From positions 7,358,719 through 7,422,718 of the forward strand of contig SSNP01000010.1 of assembly GCA_006937955.1 (NCBI GenBank): a DNA stretch of 64,000 nucleotides. The letters run 5' to 3'. The notes below the pieces were generated by a model. That model was given only the letters and a program-made list of their open reading frames with translations. It was not told where the DNA came from and ran no database searches. Positions 34,251 through 45,800 of this stretch are shown piece by piece (position 1 is the stretch's first letter; each line of letters opens with the position of its first letter). The stretch is from Pachypanchax playfairii. Its lineage: Eukaryota; Chordata; Actinopteri; Cyprinodontiformes; Aplocheilidae. The translations under genes and the position numbers were made by a program.

Positions 34251-36240
34251 TGGGGGGGTGGAAGGACGGAGGTGTCCTCCTGTCTTTAGCTTCTGTTATT
34301 GCTTCATGTGTTATTGCTCTCTGTGTTCAGCTTGAGCTGCAGACACGCAACTACATGTTTCCTCTGATGAAGCTGCGCGCTGAAACCTGGAGCAGCGTCC
34401 GCTATAATCACCCGCAGTTTGCGCACATCCGCTAATGCATATGTCCGCTAATGCGCAGCCGCTCAGGTTGTTCTTCTGTCCGCTCGCTGTGCGCCTTTAC
34501 ACGGCCAGCGTAGTCCGCAGAGTGCCTCTTTACTTTCACCTGCACAATGTTCTGTTTTATAAAAAGATGCATAAAATCTGCTTTTCTGAACGCAGAGTCC
34601 TTTCACCTCCTCTTCTAATGACCCCCCCACCTCCCTGAGAAATAAATCAGCTGTTATCCTCCTCGTGCTGTCGGTGGGTCAGAGATGGACGGTCCCGCAG
34701 TCCATCAGGAGGACAGGATGCTGCTGGGACCTTCTGCTGTCAGCGGACAGACTGTTTTAAAGGAAGAATCAAATCTTTCTGCTCTCATCGGCTCCAGAAG
34801 AAACATGTGGAGGAACATTTGTTAGAGAGACAAACATATTCCTGTTTGAGAAGCAGAGCGACGCGATTCAACTCCGACACACAAAGACACGAAGCTGCAG
34901 GGAGGCGGTGTGTGTGTCAGAGGAAGGACGCCGCTCATCAGGCTCCGGGATGGGAGGAGGATGAGGAGGAGGAGGAGGGGGAGGAGGAGGAGAGGCGGGG
35001 TGTGATGCACTGCAGCAGAGACACGGAGGATGAAGAGGAGGAGGAGGGAGAGCAGTTGTTATGGCAACAGTTTTTTAATGTGGTGTTTCCCTCCCTTCCA
35101 GAAACCCCCACGTGTTCGAGAGAAGATTCAATAACAGAATGTCACAAAACTGAGTTCCAAAATCCCAAAATCCGCCCAGCATTTCAAGATGGAAACAGTT
35201 TATTACAGAGGCGGAAGCGGCTGAAGCTCAATGATTAAACTGATCTGAGTTCAGATTCCTGCAGAAACGATTTAAACGGTTCTGTTATATACAAACAACC
35301 TCCGAACGGACCAGCGGGCAGAAATAATCTCTAACTTCCAAATAAAGTTCAGAAATGATGCTGCAGAAACTTTAATATGATTAATCAACAGTAAATCTAA
35401 CAAACAGCCAGTAAACATTGATCAGTTGTTATTGTTTGTCTTTTTATTCTCATTTTGGATTGTTTTTATTTTGATATTTTAGGACATTTGTAAATTAGTG
35501 CTTTTGTTAATTTTTCAAATTTACCAGTTCTGTTGACTCCAGCATGTGACTGAAGGTAAATTCTCCTTGTGAAATTGAAGCATGTTTGAAATAGATGCTT
35601 AAATAAAATATAGATAAATTGTTTTATTTACATGTGTTTTTTCTTACTGTTTGAATCAGAAAGATATTTTGAAGTTGTCTCACTGTTTGACTCTGATCAT
35701 GCAGCTGTTCTATCAGATCAACTCAACTCATCTGAGTTCAAGTGTCTGACTGTCTGGAACAAAGAGGAACTTTTTCCCATCATGCCACATCAGGCTGATG
35801 TTTGTGATAAAAAGCAGCATCAGATGATCAATAAATTGTAATCACAGACAGAAAATGACATCATGATCACACAGAAATGTTCTGGTTGTTTGTTGTGCAG
35901 CAGGAGTTTCTGTGCTCCAAAACAGCTGATTTGATGGATCAGGTGATCAACAGTCTGCATGAGGAGGAGCGCAGCCCTGGATCAGGTGTGTCAGAGCAGG
36001 AAAACAACTAAAACATGTCATGATTGTGACCTTTAAAGAACAGGAAGCCCTGCTGAAGCACAACAGTGTCACCATGAGGACAAACAGAGAAACACAACAA
36101 GTTCTGCAGTTTGGAGTTTGGAATGATTCTTGTGTCTTTGACAGAAACATGTTCTGCTTCAGATCTTCAAGTTACATTTTAACACAGTCGATAAACAAAG
36201 TGACAATTCAAGGTTTGAGTCACCAGTTAGAGAGTTTATT
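34251..36240. other. intergenic stretch between scn1b and the Ig-receptor gene
   Basis: It contains two close copies of CCGCTAATGC at about 34429-34456, and a purine-rich GAGGAGGAG tract at about 34960-35060. That tract lies in a 143-codon open frame (34807-35238, + strand) of Glu-rich composition with no recognisable domain. I do not call that frame a gene: its openness comes largely from the GAG repeat, and its first ATG and splice context are weak. Confidence 0.4.
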
Positions 36241-36339
36241 CATTTTAATACTTTTCACAAGCTGCAAAATGTACAAACATTAAATAATATATTTATACAT
36301 TTCAGATAAACTGTATTCAAGCAGTTTTCTGAATGTCGG

Positions 36340-36758
36340 TATTTTGGGAACAAGGTAAACTTTATTATCCCCAGAGGAGTGAGCACACACACGCACACAC
36401 ACACACACACACACGCACACACACGCACACACACACGCACGCACACACGCGCGCGCGCACACGCGCGCACAAGTTTGTTTTGTTATCCTTATGGGGACCG
36501 TCCATTGACTTCCATTGATTTTAGTAACTAGATTTATACCTAACCCAAACCCTTTTACTAACCTTAACCATTACTGATCTATAACTAACCCTAAGACTAA
36601 CTAAAACTCTATTCACACCATACCTATAAACCTAACCCCTAACCCTAAAAAGGGGAGTCCCCCTCATGGGGACCAGGCTTCGGTCCCCACAAGAACCCTC
36701 GGACCCCAGAAAGATAGTAAAAGTCAGGAAACTGGTCCTCAGGAGGTCAGAAATACAA

Positions 36759-36804
<46 letters not shown>

Positions 36805-36950
36805 TCATAAAACTGATGGCGACGGGGACAAAAGACTGTCTCTGTCTATGAGTTCTGATTCTGGGACTGAATCTACGACCTGATGGCAGCAGCTTGAACT
36901 CTATAAGCTACAATCAGCTGGACTTTTTACATTATTCTATTCTTATACAG
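36340..36950. repeat. nested repeat block: two CA microsatellites flanking a TGGGGACC palindromic element, inside a fish retroelement remnant
   Basis: The order is: TTTATTATCCCCAGAGGAG at about 36360; an (AC)n tract at about 36385-36470; a roughly 270-base element from TTATGGGGACCG (about 36490) to CGGTCCCCACAAG (about 36680-36693); a second (CA)n at about 36760-36800; then ACTGATGGCGACGGGGACAA and GATGGCAGCAGCTTGAACT. The outer parts resemble retroelement sequence that I recall as common in teleosts. The inner element has inverted TGGGGACC ends and an internal AACCCTAA-rich stretch. No intact reading frame is present. Confidence 0.6.
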
Positions 36951-36999
36951 AGTTTTCAGATCTATAAGGGTAATATGTACAATTTTATGACTTGATGAT

Positions 37000-38310
37000 A
37001 CTCTGTAACCTGTTTTTATTCTTAAGAATGAGGTTAGAAGTTATTTCACTCTTTGAAGGGAAATATTAGTCATAACTGAACAAAGTTTCTGGTTCACTCA
37101 CACTGATGTTTCTGAAGATGAATTTTTTCCGACTCTCATTTCCTTGTTTTCATCGTCAGTTTATTAACGGATCAAATTTAAAGCTGCAGCCGTTGTTTTT
37201 CAAGCTGCTGCACATTAAAACTGATACAAATACACAGAGAAATACAACTTCTTATTTAAAGCAATAAAACTGGAACAAACTGAACTTTCCATTGAAAACA
37301 GGTTCTATTAATGTGTTTTTTAGATGACACTTAAAAACAAACAGTTTTGAAGCCTGAATGTGGAGAGATGTTTCATTTAGCAGCTAAAGCTTCAGACAGC
37401 TCAAAACAAAATCCAGTAATATCTAAAGTCATTTTACATAAAAATCTCAGTTTGAAATAAGAATTTCTACAAAAGCCTTATTAAAGCTGAAGATATTTAT
37501 TGTCATTTATTGTGCTTCTTCATTTGTCAGTTAATCTGAGCATCATCTGCAACACTATCAAAAAAGATGCTGCAATTACTGAAGATATACATCATATACT
37601 ATCGGACCAAGTACAGACCCCTGAGGAACTCCACAGGAACAAATAGATAATCAAAAACTTTTTTAAAGGAGACATTTTACCCACAAGTGCACAGCGGTGG
37701 GACCTGCTGCATCGTTTGTGAAGAGTTTTAACTGGAAAACAGCTGAATTAAAAAATCCCTGAAAACCTCAGAATATCTTGAAGGTGTGTAGATACTTTTA
37801 TACTCGACCAGTTAACGTTTTTTAAAACAACAGAAACTAGAGACCACCCAGCTGACTGAGATCCAGATCTGTTACAATGAGACTTTATTTTCAACATCAG
37901 TGGGACATTAAACTGTTGTGTGAGTATTTACCTGTAACAGTGTCACATACTGTTCCTTTAAATAACACAGAGAAGTGCTGGTTTTTCTTTCTGGTCACAG
38001 GACCACATCCTGCTTTCTGTTCTATTTGCTTCAACTGAACTAAGAGCTTTTTTTATAACCTGAAATATGTTGCAGAAAAACAGGAAAATAACAGTTCATT
38101 TTTCTGAGTGTTTTAAAATCACCTGTTTTTTTATAATTTGACATTTTAATTGAGTTTTTTTATTTTAAAGCTTTTAAATTGTTTTGGTCTCCAGGTTTAA
38201 AATCTCAGTGGGTTTAAAAAAAATTAAAACTAAAAAATCTGGATTATTTTCTTATGAAATTTGGAAATTTCTTTCATCCCATCTTGTTCAGATTGGAAGT
38301 AAAAGTTATG
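37000..38310. other. AT-rich intergenic stretch downstream of the Ig-receptor gene
   Basis: AT-rich sequence with no exon-like segment. A fragment at about 37605-37640 (ACCAAGTACAGACCCCTGAG) is similar to 25590-25620 and is probably an old dispersed repeat. Confidence 0.5.
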
Positions 38311-38316
38311 TTGTAA

Positions 38317-38326
38317 TTTATTTATT
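38317..38326 (-). terminator. poly(A) signals of the Ig-receptor gene
   Basis: Two overlapping AATAAA hexamers on the - strand (TTTATTTATT on the + strand) lie about 270 bases after the stop codon of the Ig-receptor gene at 38597. Several further AT-rich candidates are nearby. Confidence 0.5.
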
Positions 38327-38596
38327 TGTTGTAATTTTATGCATTTATCACTAAATAAAAACAATGAGTAATATATATACTGTATATACATAATGTTTTT
38401 TAAACATGTCACAGAAAAACACGCGTTCAAACACTGAAAAACAAACATGGGGTGGAAAAGGAAACAAATGAAAGAGTGTGTATATGTTGTTACAGAGTTG
38501 AGGTTTTACAGGTTTCACAAAGAGGCTGCGCAGCCTTCCACACCTGTCCAGGTGTCACTCAGCTGACACACCTGGTGTCCAACAGTCCAACAGAAC

Positions 38597-41489
38597 TCAT
38601 CTGCATATCAGCATGACAGGTAGCAGGATCAGAATGACGAGGACGGGCACCAGCAGGAGAGACGTGTACAGGAACCACGGCTCGGGGAACCGAACCGGAT
38701 CTGTCACAAACAAACATCAAACATTAAACACAGAACTGACGGCAGGAAGAACAAAACAAACATGAAACACTTCAAGTTGTTTCTTTTGTAAATCTGAGTA
38801 AAATGGAGAGAAAAGATTACTAACATTTGAAAAACATCAAAAGAAGCTCAGTTGTTTTACTTTTCTATATAAAACATTTTATTTTCTATTTTTTTAAATT
38901 GATATGTAAAACAGAGAAAACAGTTTTCTTCTGAGTGGAAACATTTCCTGTAGACAGGAAATGTTTTATTTTGAAAGGATATGGCTCATGTTAACAGTGG
39001 CAACTGATAAATGAAGTAATTCACAGTTAAAACATGGCAGAATTAATGAAGTCCATCAAAACAGGAACCATTCAATAACCTTTACATCAGTAAAACACAT
39101 TAATCAATAAAAACATACTTGATTACTTCCATCTAATGGAACCTTTTAGAATCTCAGCTGTGGCCGTTCATGACTGAACGCTTCACCATCACTTACCAGG
39201 CAGCTGCATGTGGAGGACGCTTGTTGTTTTCAGGTCTTTTCTCAGGTGCAGCTGACATTCATATTTTCCACCACCTCGTAAAAACACTGTCTGAGACAGT
39301 CTGATGACGGTCTGATGGAAAACACTGTTTCCTGTATCAGCGTCAACACTCTGCAGTTTGCATCCACTGTGGATTACTGACAGAACAAAGCCGGGATTCT
39401 GTGTTACGTTTACTTCACAGTGAAGCAGAGAGTCGTTGTGACGGCTGATATTAAACAAGATGGAGTCTGAAATTAGAGACAGACATACATTAAGTTTAAA
39501 GTCCAGTTTAAACTCAGTCCTTATTTATACAGTTTCCCTCCGAGCAGCCAGATTATACTGTAATGTGTCAGTTTTTGGTTGGAATTTGAATGATTTTTTT
39601 GTCCAGTTTTAATCATGAAAAGAAATAATTCAGACTCTTAAACTCAAGGGATGAACCAGTGTTTTTCTGACATCAACAACAGAACCAGAACCAGTTTTAA
39701 ATGGGATCTGTAGCTGCGTGTTACCAGCAGCTCATCACAGTGTCTCTTCCTGATTCTTTAGTTAAATCTATGAAAAATATCAATAATAACACAGTTTATC
39801 TGACAGGAAACAGAATTTGAGCTCCAAGACATTCTCTAATATCTGGTTGCTGAATGCTGATTTTCGGATGTATCATCTTCTCTAAAGAAAATTCTGGACT
39901 AAAGCAGAAGTCCTGAAAATCTCCCACTGACTCAGTTTCAGATTGTATTTTTGATGTTTTTCCTTTTAAGTGAAAAGTATTTCTGCTCTGAGTTCCTGTT
40001 TAAAACATAATTTCCCTGAACTGATCCAAAAGAATCTCCTTTCATTTCTGCCAGTTCTTTTATCTGTCGGAGGAGATTTTTACTTCTCAAACCCTGAACT
40101 TTACACAGATTCTGTTAACAGATCACATGATAAAACTCTGTTTTATTTAACCTGCAGAGGAAGAACCTGTTTATGGAAACGATCCTATGAGTAAATGTGT
40201 TTGTACTTTTCTAGTTTCGTGTCTCAAAGATACAGGATGAACTTTGGGTCAGTGTTAAATTACCATAAATTAACAGTGTGGTTTGGTTCCCTTTACTTCT
40301 AAAACTTCCTGCCTTCTCAGTGGTGACAGAAAGTTTACATTCATACTTCTTACTGTCGGACCACTGGACCTTCTTTAAAACGATGGACTTGTTTGAAGAG
40401 TTTAGGTCCTGGTCCAGACGGTGTGCACGTCCATCGTATTTCGTATTGGAGTCCAGTAAATACTGTTTGTTTTCATCGGCCCAGTACAGAACAGGAGTTG
40501 TCTGTATTTTCTCATCCTGGGAGACCCGGAGCTCACAGGGCAGAACCGCATCATGACCGAGAGCAGCGGTGACGTCAGCTGGCTGATCCACTGAGACCAG
40601 AGCAACAGCACCTGAACACAACACAAGTTTAACATGAAGGAAAACAGCTTCACTCTCAGTTCTTATGAAGTTTCTGCTGGTGAAATAGAACCGTTCTGTC
40701 ACAGCGGAAAACACACCAGATGTTTGACATGAAAAACACCAAATCTAAACAAAGAACAGGTGGTTATCTGACACACGAGTCAAGGTGTTCATGTCCCTAA
40801 AACATCGAGTAAATTATTGGTCAAAACTCGATGTTTCCCAACATGAAGTGCAGTTCAGCTCCAACCAGAACCAGAACAAGTGAAAGACAAAAAGATGTAC
40901 CAGCTCTAAACAAATGAACAGAATCTAAAAGTCTTAAATCCACCAAAGACCTGAACCAGAATCTGGGACCTGGTTCATTCTTCAGCTGATCACTTACAGA
41001 GAATCAGCTGACTGGAGATCAGATCTCATCTTCTGTTATTTTATTGTTACAGCTGACCAAAATAAAAATAAACGATAAATAAAATTGGCATCAGAAATGT
41101 TTCAAAACGTTTCCTTTATGAGAGCTGAAGGTTTTTCAGAGTTTTATAAATGTCAACTTTCATAACGTTACTCTAGATGTTCACATTTATTCTCTTTTTT
41201 ATTTTTATTGTTGTTTTATAAAAATTTGTGTATTTGACTTCTGAGTTGGAGAATGTTTGAAGACTCTTTACAGAAACTTCAGATCCAGATACAAAGTTTG
41301 CTTAAAAGACTTTGAATATCATGTAACATGATGATAGATATAGAAACGTAAGATCCCATGTTCAAACCTGATACATGAAAAATTATGTTTTTAATTTTTA
41401 CCTGTGAACATGAAGCTGAGGTGCATCAACAGGAACCGTCCACATTTGAGAGTAAAAAAGCTGCAACAAGATTCATGGAGAAGAAACAT
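38597..41489 (-). CDS. two-Ig-domain surface receptor, type I or lipid-anchored (unassigned IgSF member)
   Basis: Exons on the - strand: 41489-41402 (leader), 40611-40264 (V-type Ig), 39466-39197 (second Ig-like domain) and 38700-38597 (hydrophobic tail). All junctions are phase 1, typical of IgSF genes, and give 269 aa. The leader is hydrophobic at about 19-36. The V domain has Cys55, Trp73 and Cys121 in AVLPC, LYWAD and KKYEC, with three NxS/T sites. The second domain has LLHCEV and GGGKYECQL plus an extra Cys (HSGCKL). The tail exon begins DPVRFPEPW and ends in about 24 hydrophobic residues with a single Arg before the stop. There is thus almost no cytoplasmic domain, which fits either a tail-less membrane anchor or a GPI-attachment signal. 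The layout resembles B7/butyrophilin-like or CD48/CD58-like molecules; I cannot assign orthology. psmc4 lies head to head 1.3 kb away. Confidence 0.8.
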
Positions 41490-41699
41490 GTTTCTGAGTT
41501 GGTCTGAGAGCAGAAAGCTTAAATAAACCAGGTTGTAGACTTCAGTTCTTCACAGGGACAGAGACGCTGCTGGAAATGAAAGCACTGTGACAGGATGTGC
41601 TTTAAAGGCAGGACTCAGTTTGGGTCTCCACTTGTATTACCTAATCTTCACCAGATGAGGTCTTCAGGTGTCTGAACTGCTGGTACCAGCCTGTAGGTT

Positions 41700-42740
41700 A
41701 AATTCAATGATCTGATCACTATATAAATCATTCAAATGGTTGTTTTGATTATGTCAAATATTAAAATCTGCAGCAGCATTTCTGGTATTTAAGCAAACCT
41801 CCCTCCACTGAGACAAACAGGCATTTACACCTTGAAATACGTTTTTTCTATCATTTTTGTAGAAGTGATATTATGTGTAATATCTCACTTGAGTTAATCT
41901 TTTCAGAGCTGAACGGAAACCACAGACACCGGAGTTTAATGGTTTATATTTGCAGAGGCGTGAGGACCCTCACTCTGCAACAGGATGTTAATTCCTGCAA
42001 ACCCCCTCACTTAGTCAGATGCATGACTCTTCAGCATTTCACCACCTACCTTTGGTTAAGGTGAGGAACGTCTCAAATTTCCTGCTCTTTAGACAAAAGA
42101 GATCCTGTGTTCCACCTGTAGATCTCAATGTCGGCTTACAACAGAATCACAAACAGCAAAATGAGATGTTTCAGTTTGATTCTGAGCTGGTAAACAGTGA
42201 CTGATGTGCTACTTTTTGTATAACTTGTTTTGTGTGTTTCAGCTCCAAGGTAGCCTGACCAATCAGATCCTCCTGCATTATGTTCAAATGCAGAAGGCAT
42301 TTACTTACATCTCTGTCAAAGACGTAAGGGCCTGGTTGATCAGGTAAGCTCCAAGGCATGATGCCACCTCCGCCAAGTTTTTTCTACAGATATAAATATC
42401 AGTAGTTCTCCTTGTATTTTCATGGTTATAAGTTCAGAGGAAAATTGTAGAGATTGTTTTTCTTCTGAAAAACAGAAAGGAAATTCTAAAAATGAACAAG
42501 AAATAAAACTTTGCTGTTTAAAACAAACCAACCTATCGTGAAGCTTTAGTTTGCTCCTTCAGATTTAAAAACCAGACCAAAGCAAAACTAATAAATCTTT
42601 AAATGTCTGTAAAATACAAGTACGTTAATGTCCAACGTGTGTTCAAAATATAATTTAATATGAATGACATAAGGGTCATTTTACAGTATATTAAACTCGA
42701 TAGCCTATGTGAGGTTCATGTTTGGTTGAAGATTCACAAA
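41700..42740. other. intergenic region between divergent Ig-receptor and psmc4 genes
   Basis: No exon with recognisable homology is seen. The region separates two genes transcribed in opposite directions. CpG is sparse until the last 100 bases before psmc4. Confidence 0.5.
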
Positions 42741-42742
42741 GA

Positions 42743-42801
42743 ACTCCATTACCCAGACACACTTACTTCGGCGTATGACGTCAATACGTAAAACGGTGGC
42801 G
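42743..42801 (+). promoter_or_regulatory. psmc4: psmc4 core promoter motifs: ZNF143/THAP11-like site and palindromic CRE
   Basis: Within 70 bases of the psmc4 start codon are ACTCCATTACCCAGA (42743-42757), which differs at one position from the vertebrate ACTAYRNNNCCCR housekeeping motif bound by ZNF143/THAP11, and a perfect cAMP-response element TGACGTCA (42776-42783). GGTGGCGAG follows at about 42796. The CRE lies only about 28 bases upstream of the ATG, so it may fall within a very short 5' UTR or at the start site. Motif matches are by eye. Confidence 0.5.
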
Positions 42802-42810
42802 AGTTTCAAC

Positions 42811-45800
42811 ATGGATGATTCGGTAGCTGTTGAAAAGAGTCCGGTAGGATGTTTTTGGATCGTTTCTTTCCTGTTGTTTTAAAGTGTGAAGTTGTTGGAA
42901 GACTTGAGTATCACTATGTTTTGTTTTCTGACTCCAGTGTTTGTTTTATCGCTTCTTTTACCGTGTTTTATGTCGTTTAAGCTGCTGAACTGTAAACATG
43001 CCAATTCATTCTGCACACAGCGCCGCTGCTAGTGTTAGCATCGAGCTTGTAGACTTAAATCTGAGCGACTTATTTCAGGTTTAACATCCGTTTACAGTTA
43101 AAACTTAATCAAATTAAGACGTTATTGATTTGGAGGCTGTTATAAGATGCTGTGTCAGACGCTGGTTTTAAACTGTCCAGTTTTATCTTGGCTAGCAGCT
43201 ACAATTAGCATCCTACGAGGCACTTGGTTTTTGTTTTTTGCGGTTCTGGTTTGGGAAATAACGAGTGTTTATATTTTATTTAGTGTTTGAATCTGTAAAT
43301 AACACTGTTTGTACGCCTGAGCATCCTTACACTAATTTCAAAATAAGGTTCTTAAAAATTAAGGTTTACAAATTTAAAAAGGTGAAGAAGTTTGTTTTCT
43401 TTGTTTGTTTGTTTGTTTGTTTGTTTGTTTGTTTACATCTTATGTGTTTTCTTTATATCATATGTGTTGTTAACTTTATAGGAAGAGATGCCGTCAGTCC
43501 TGAGCTCCAGACCTCAGACAGGTCTGTCCTTCTTGGCACCAGAACCAGAAGATCTGGAGGATCTTTACACCAGATATAAGGTCTGTTTGAGTTGTTCAGA
43601 GTTTAATTCAAGGTTTAATTTAGGTACATGTAAATGAGCACAGCCTCTGGCTGGAGCCTCATTCTTTAAAAAGGTTATACACGACCTAATTTATTCACTT
43701 TTAAATCCAGTTATGTTTGATTAAAATATACAGGTGTTTATTTTTTACAAATATTGTTCTATCAGCCGTTTCAGAAGCACCTCAAAGCTTCATTGTAAAC
43801 CACTTGCAGCCTTTGCAGACTGTCTTTATCTTTTCTGTTCAAAGCATGTTATAAATAATAAAAAATAAGATTAAGTACTAATTAAAATACTTTCAACTTA
43901 ACTTTGTTTCGCATGAGTAAGAAACTAATTTTAACAACCGGTTAATAAATGATCATTTAAAAATATTTGAATTTTGTTCTCTGGAGAAAATCAGTTTATG
44001 TTGCTGAATAAACCTTTTAAGCTAATTCACATATTATTCAAAATACCTACTTGAACTAAAACAGCTCATTTAATGTATTTTAGTAAAAATTGACAGTTTT
44101 AAGGGTTTCTGTTTATGTAAATCTGAGTTAGATTAAACCAGCTCTTTATGTGGGGGTTAGGGTTAGTCCTGTGTTTTATACCAACACACATGACAACAGA
44201 GAAGTATAAATATCTTGTTAAATTTCCTAAATTCACTGTAACAGTGATAGTAATCCAATGATCTGTTGGTCTGAAGTTTGATGTACCTGCATCATGTTCT
44301 CATCTTGGTGTGATGGCGTATTTGCAGAAGCTGCAGCAGGAGCTGGAGTTCCTTGAGGTGCAGGAAGAGTATATCAAAGATGAACAAAAGAACCTGAAGA
44401 AGGAGTTCCTGCATGCTCAGGAGGAGGTGAAGAGGATACAGAGCATCCCTCTCGTCATTGGCCAGTTTCTGGAGGCTGTGGACCAGAACACAGCCATCGT
44501 TGGCTCCACTACAGGTAACACCTGTCCGGAGTTTGTAATGACATTAGATGTAGAAGCAGCAGATTAGTCTGACAGAAAGCTGGTTATGAGAAACTCTGAT
44601 TAACTTAACTCTGAGTTAAGAGAAACTGAGTTTTCTGTTTTCAGAGAGGTACATGAAGCTCTGAGTCTGTCACCATGGTAACAGTCTGAATGAAACCTAC
44701 TTTCTACTCTCTGGTTACATCTTTTAAACAAGCTGATGAATACTGAAGCAGAATCATGGAGGTTTTTTTTTTTTAACTTTTCAGTTTCCTTCATTTATAT
44801 CAGTAAAATTCTCTGGTCATAGATTTAATATCCCACCCTTCGACATGCGCTGACATCAGAGCTTAATGTGTGTGTGATGTTCCTTTTTAAATGGATTTTG
44901 AGTCTTTATTAAAACTCAGTGACTGTCTATATATAATATATATACAGCTGTGTTGAATTCATAGAAATCAGCTGTTCTGGTATTGAACATCCTTTCTGGA
45001 GTATCTCTCAGGTGATTTTGGTTTTAGATATTTACTTGTGTAAAAAGAACGTAGCCTCAGGTGTTGACTGTAGCTCCAGGCAGAGGGTGAGAATTCTAAT
45101 AGGAATGAAACTTTGGGAAATAATTTCTCTACCCAGAGATCAGGTTAAACCAGCTGTTTGCGCAGCGCTCAGGGGTTCATACAGTTACTGGGTTCAGTAT
45201 CCTATTCGAGGATACTTTGGCACATGTTCAGCTGGGGTTTGGGATCGAACCGCTTGCGTCTCGGTTAGCGGATGACGGTTAGCGGATGACTGTCCTTCCC
45301 TCCTGGGCCCCGGCTGCCTGATGATGGTCGAGGGGTTTATGTTGGATCAGGATTATCAGCTGTAGGACAGCAACAGGAAGTCAGAACATCTAAACTGAAG
45401 TCTGATGCAAAACAAACACGTCTCACACAAATATTCAGTTTTCGTCTCTTTTTTTACACCAACAAACTTTAAATGTTTAAAAAGTTGCAGAACACAAAAA
45501 CCTAATAAACAACATTATACTTAAAGTTTTTCTGTATATTCAGCAGATATAAAGTTGCTGAAACGTTCATCCTTTTTTGTGGAACAACTTCTTCCAAACA
45601 GTTTGAGAACATAAACCAGGTGACCTGCAAGTGTGCAGTTACTCTTTAAGCCTCTAGAGGTCGCAAGAGCCTGAGTTTAAGAACTAATTCAATCCTGGAA
45701 CCATCAGAGAAGCAATGATCAGAAGCTTTTAATGCAAGAAAAGTTCTGCTTGTCAAACAGGCGGAACCAGAATTGTTCAAATACTGTTACAGTGATACAG

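Noticed and set aside
34807..35238. 143-codon Glu-rich open frame upstream of scn1b
   Set aside because: Openness is largely due to a GAG repeat, no ATG with good context begins it, and nothing in it resembles a domain.
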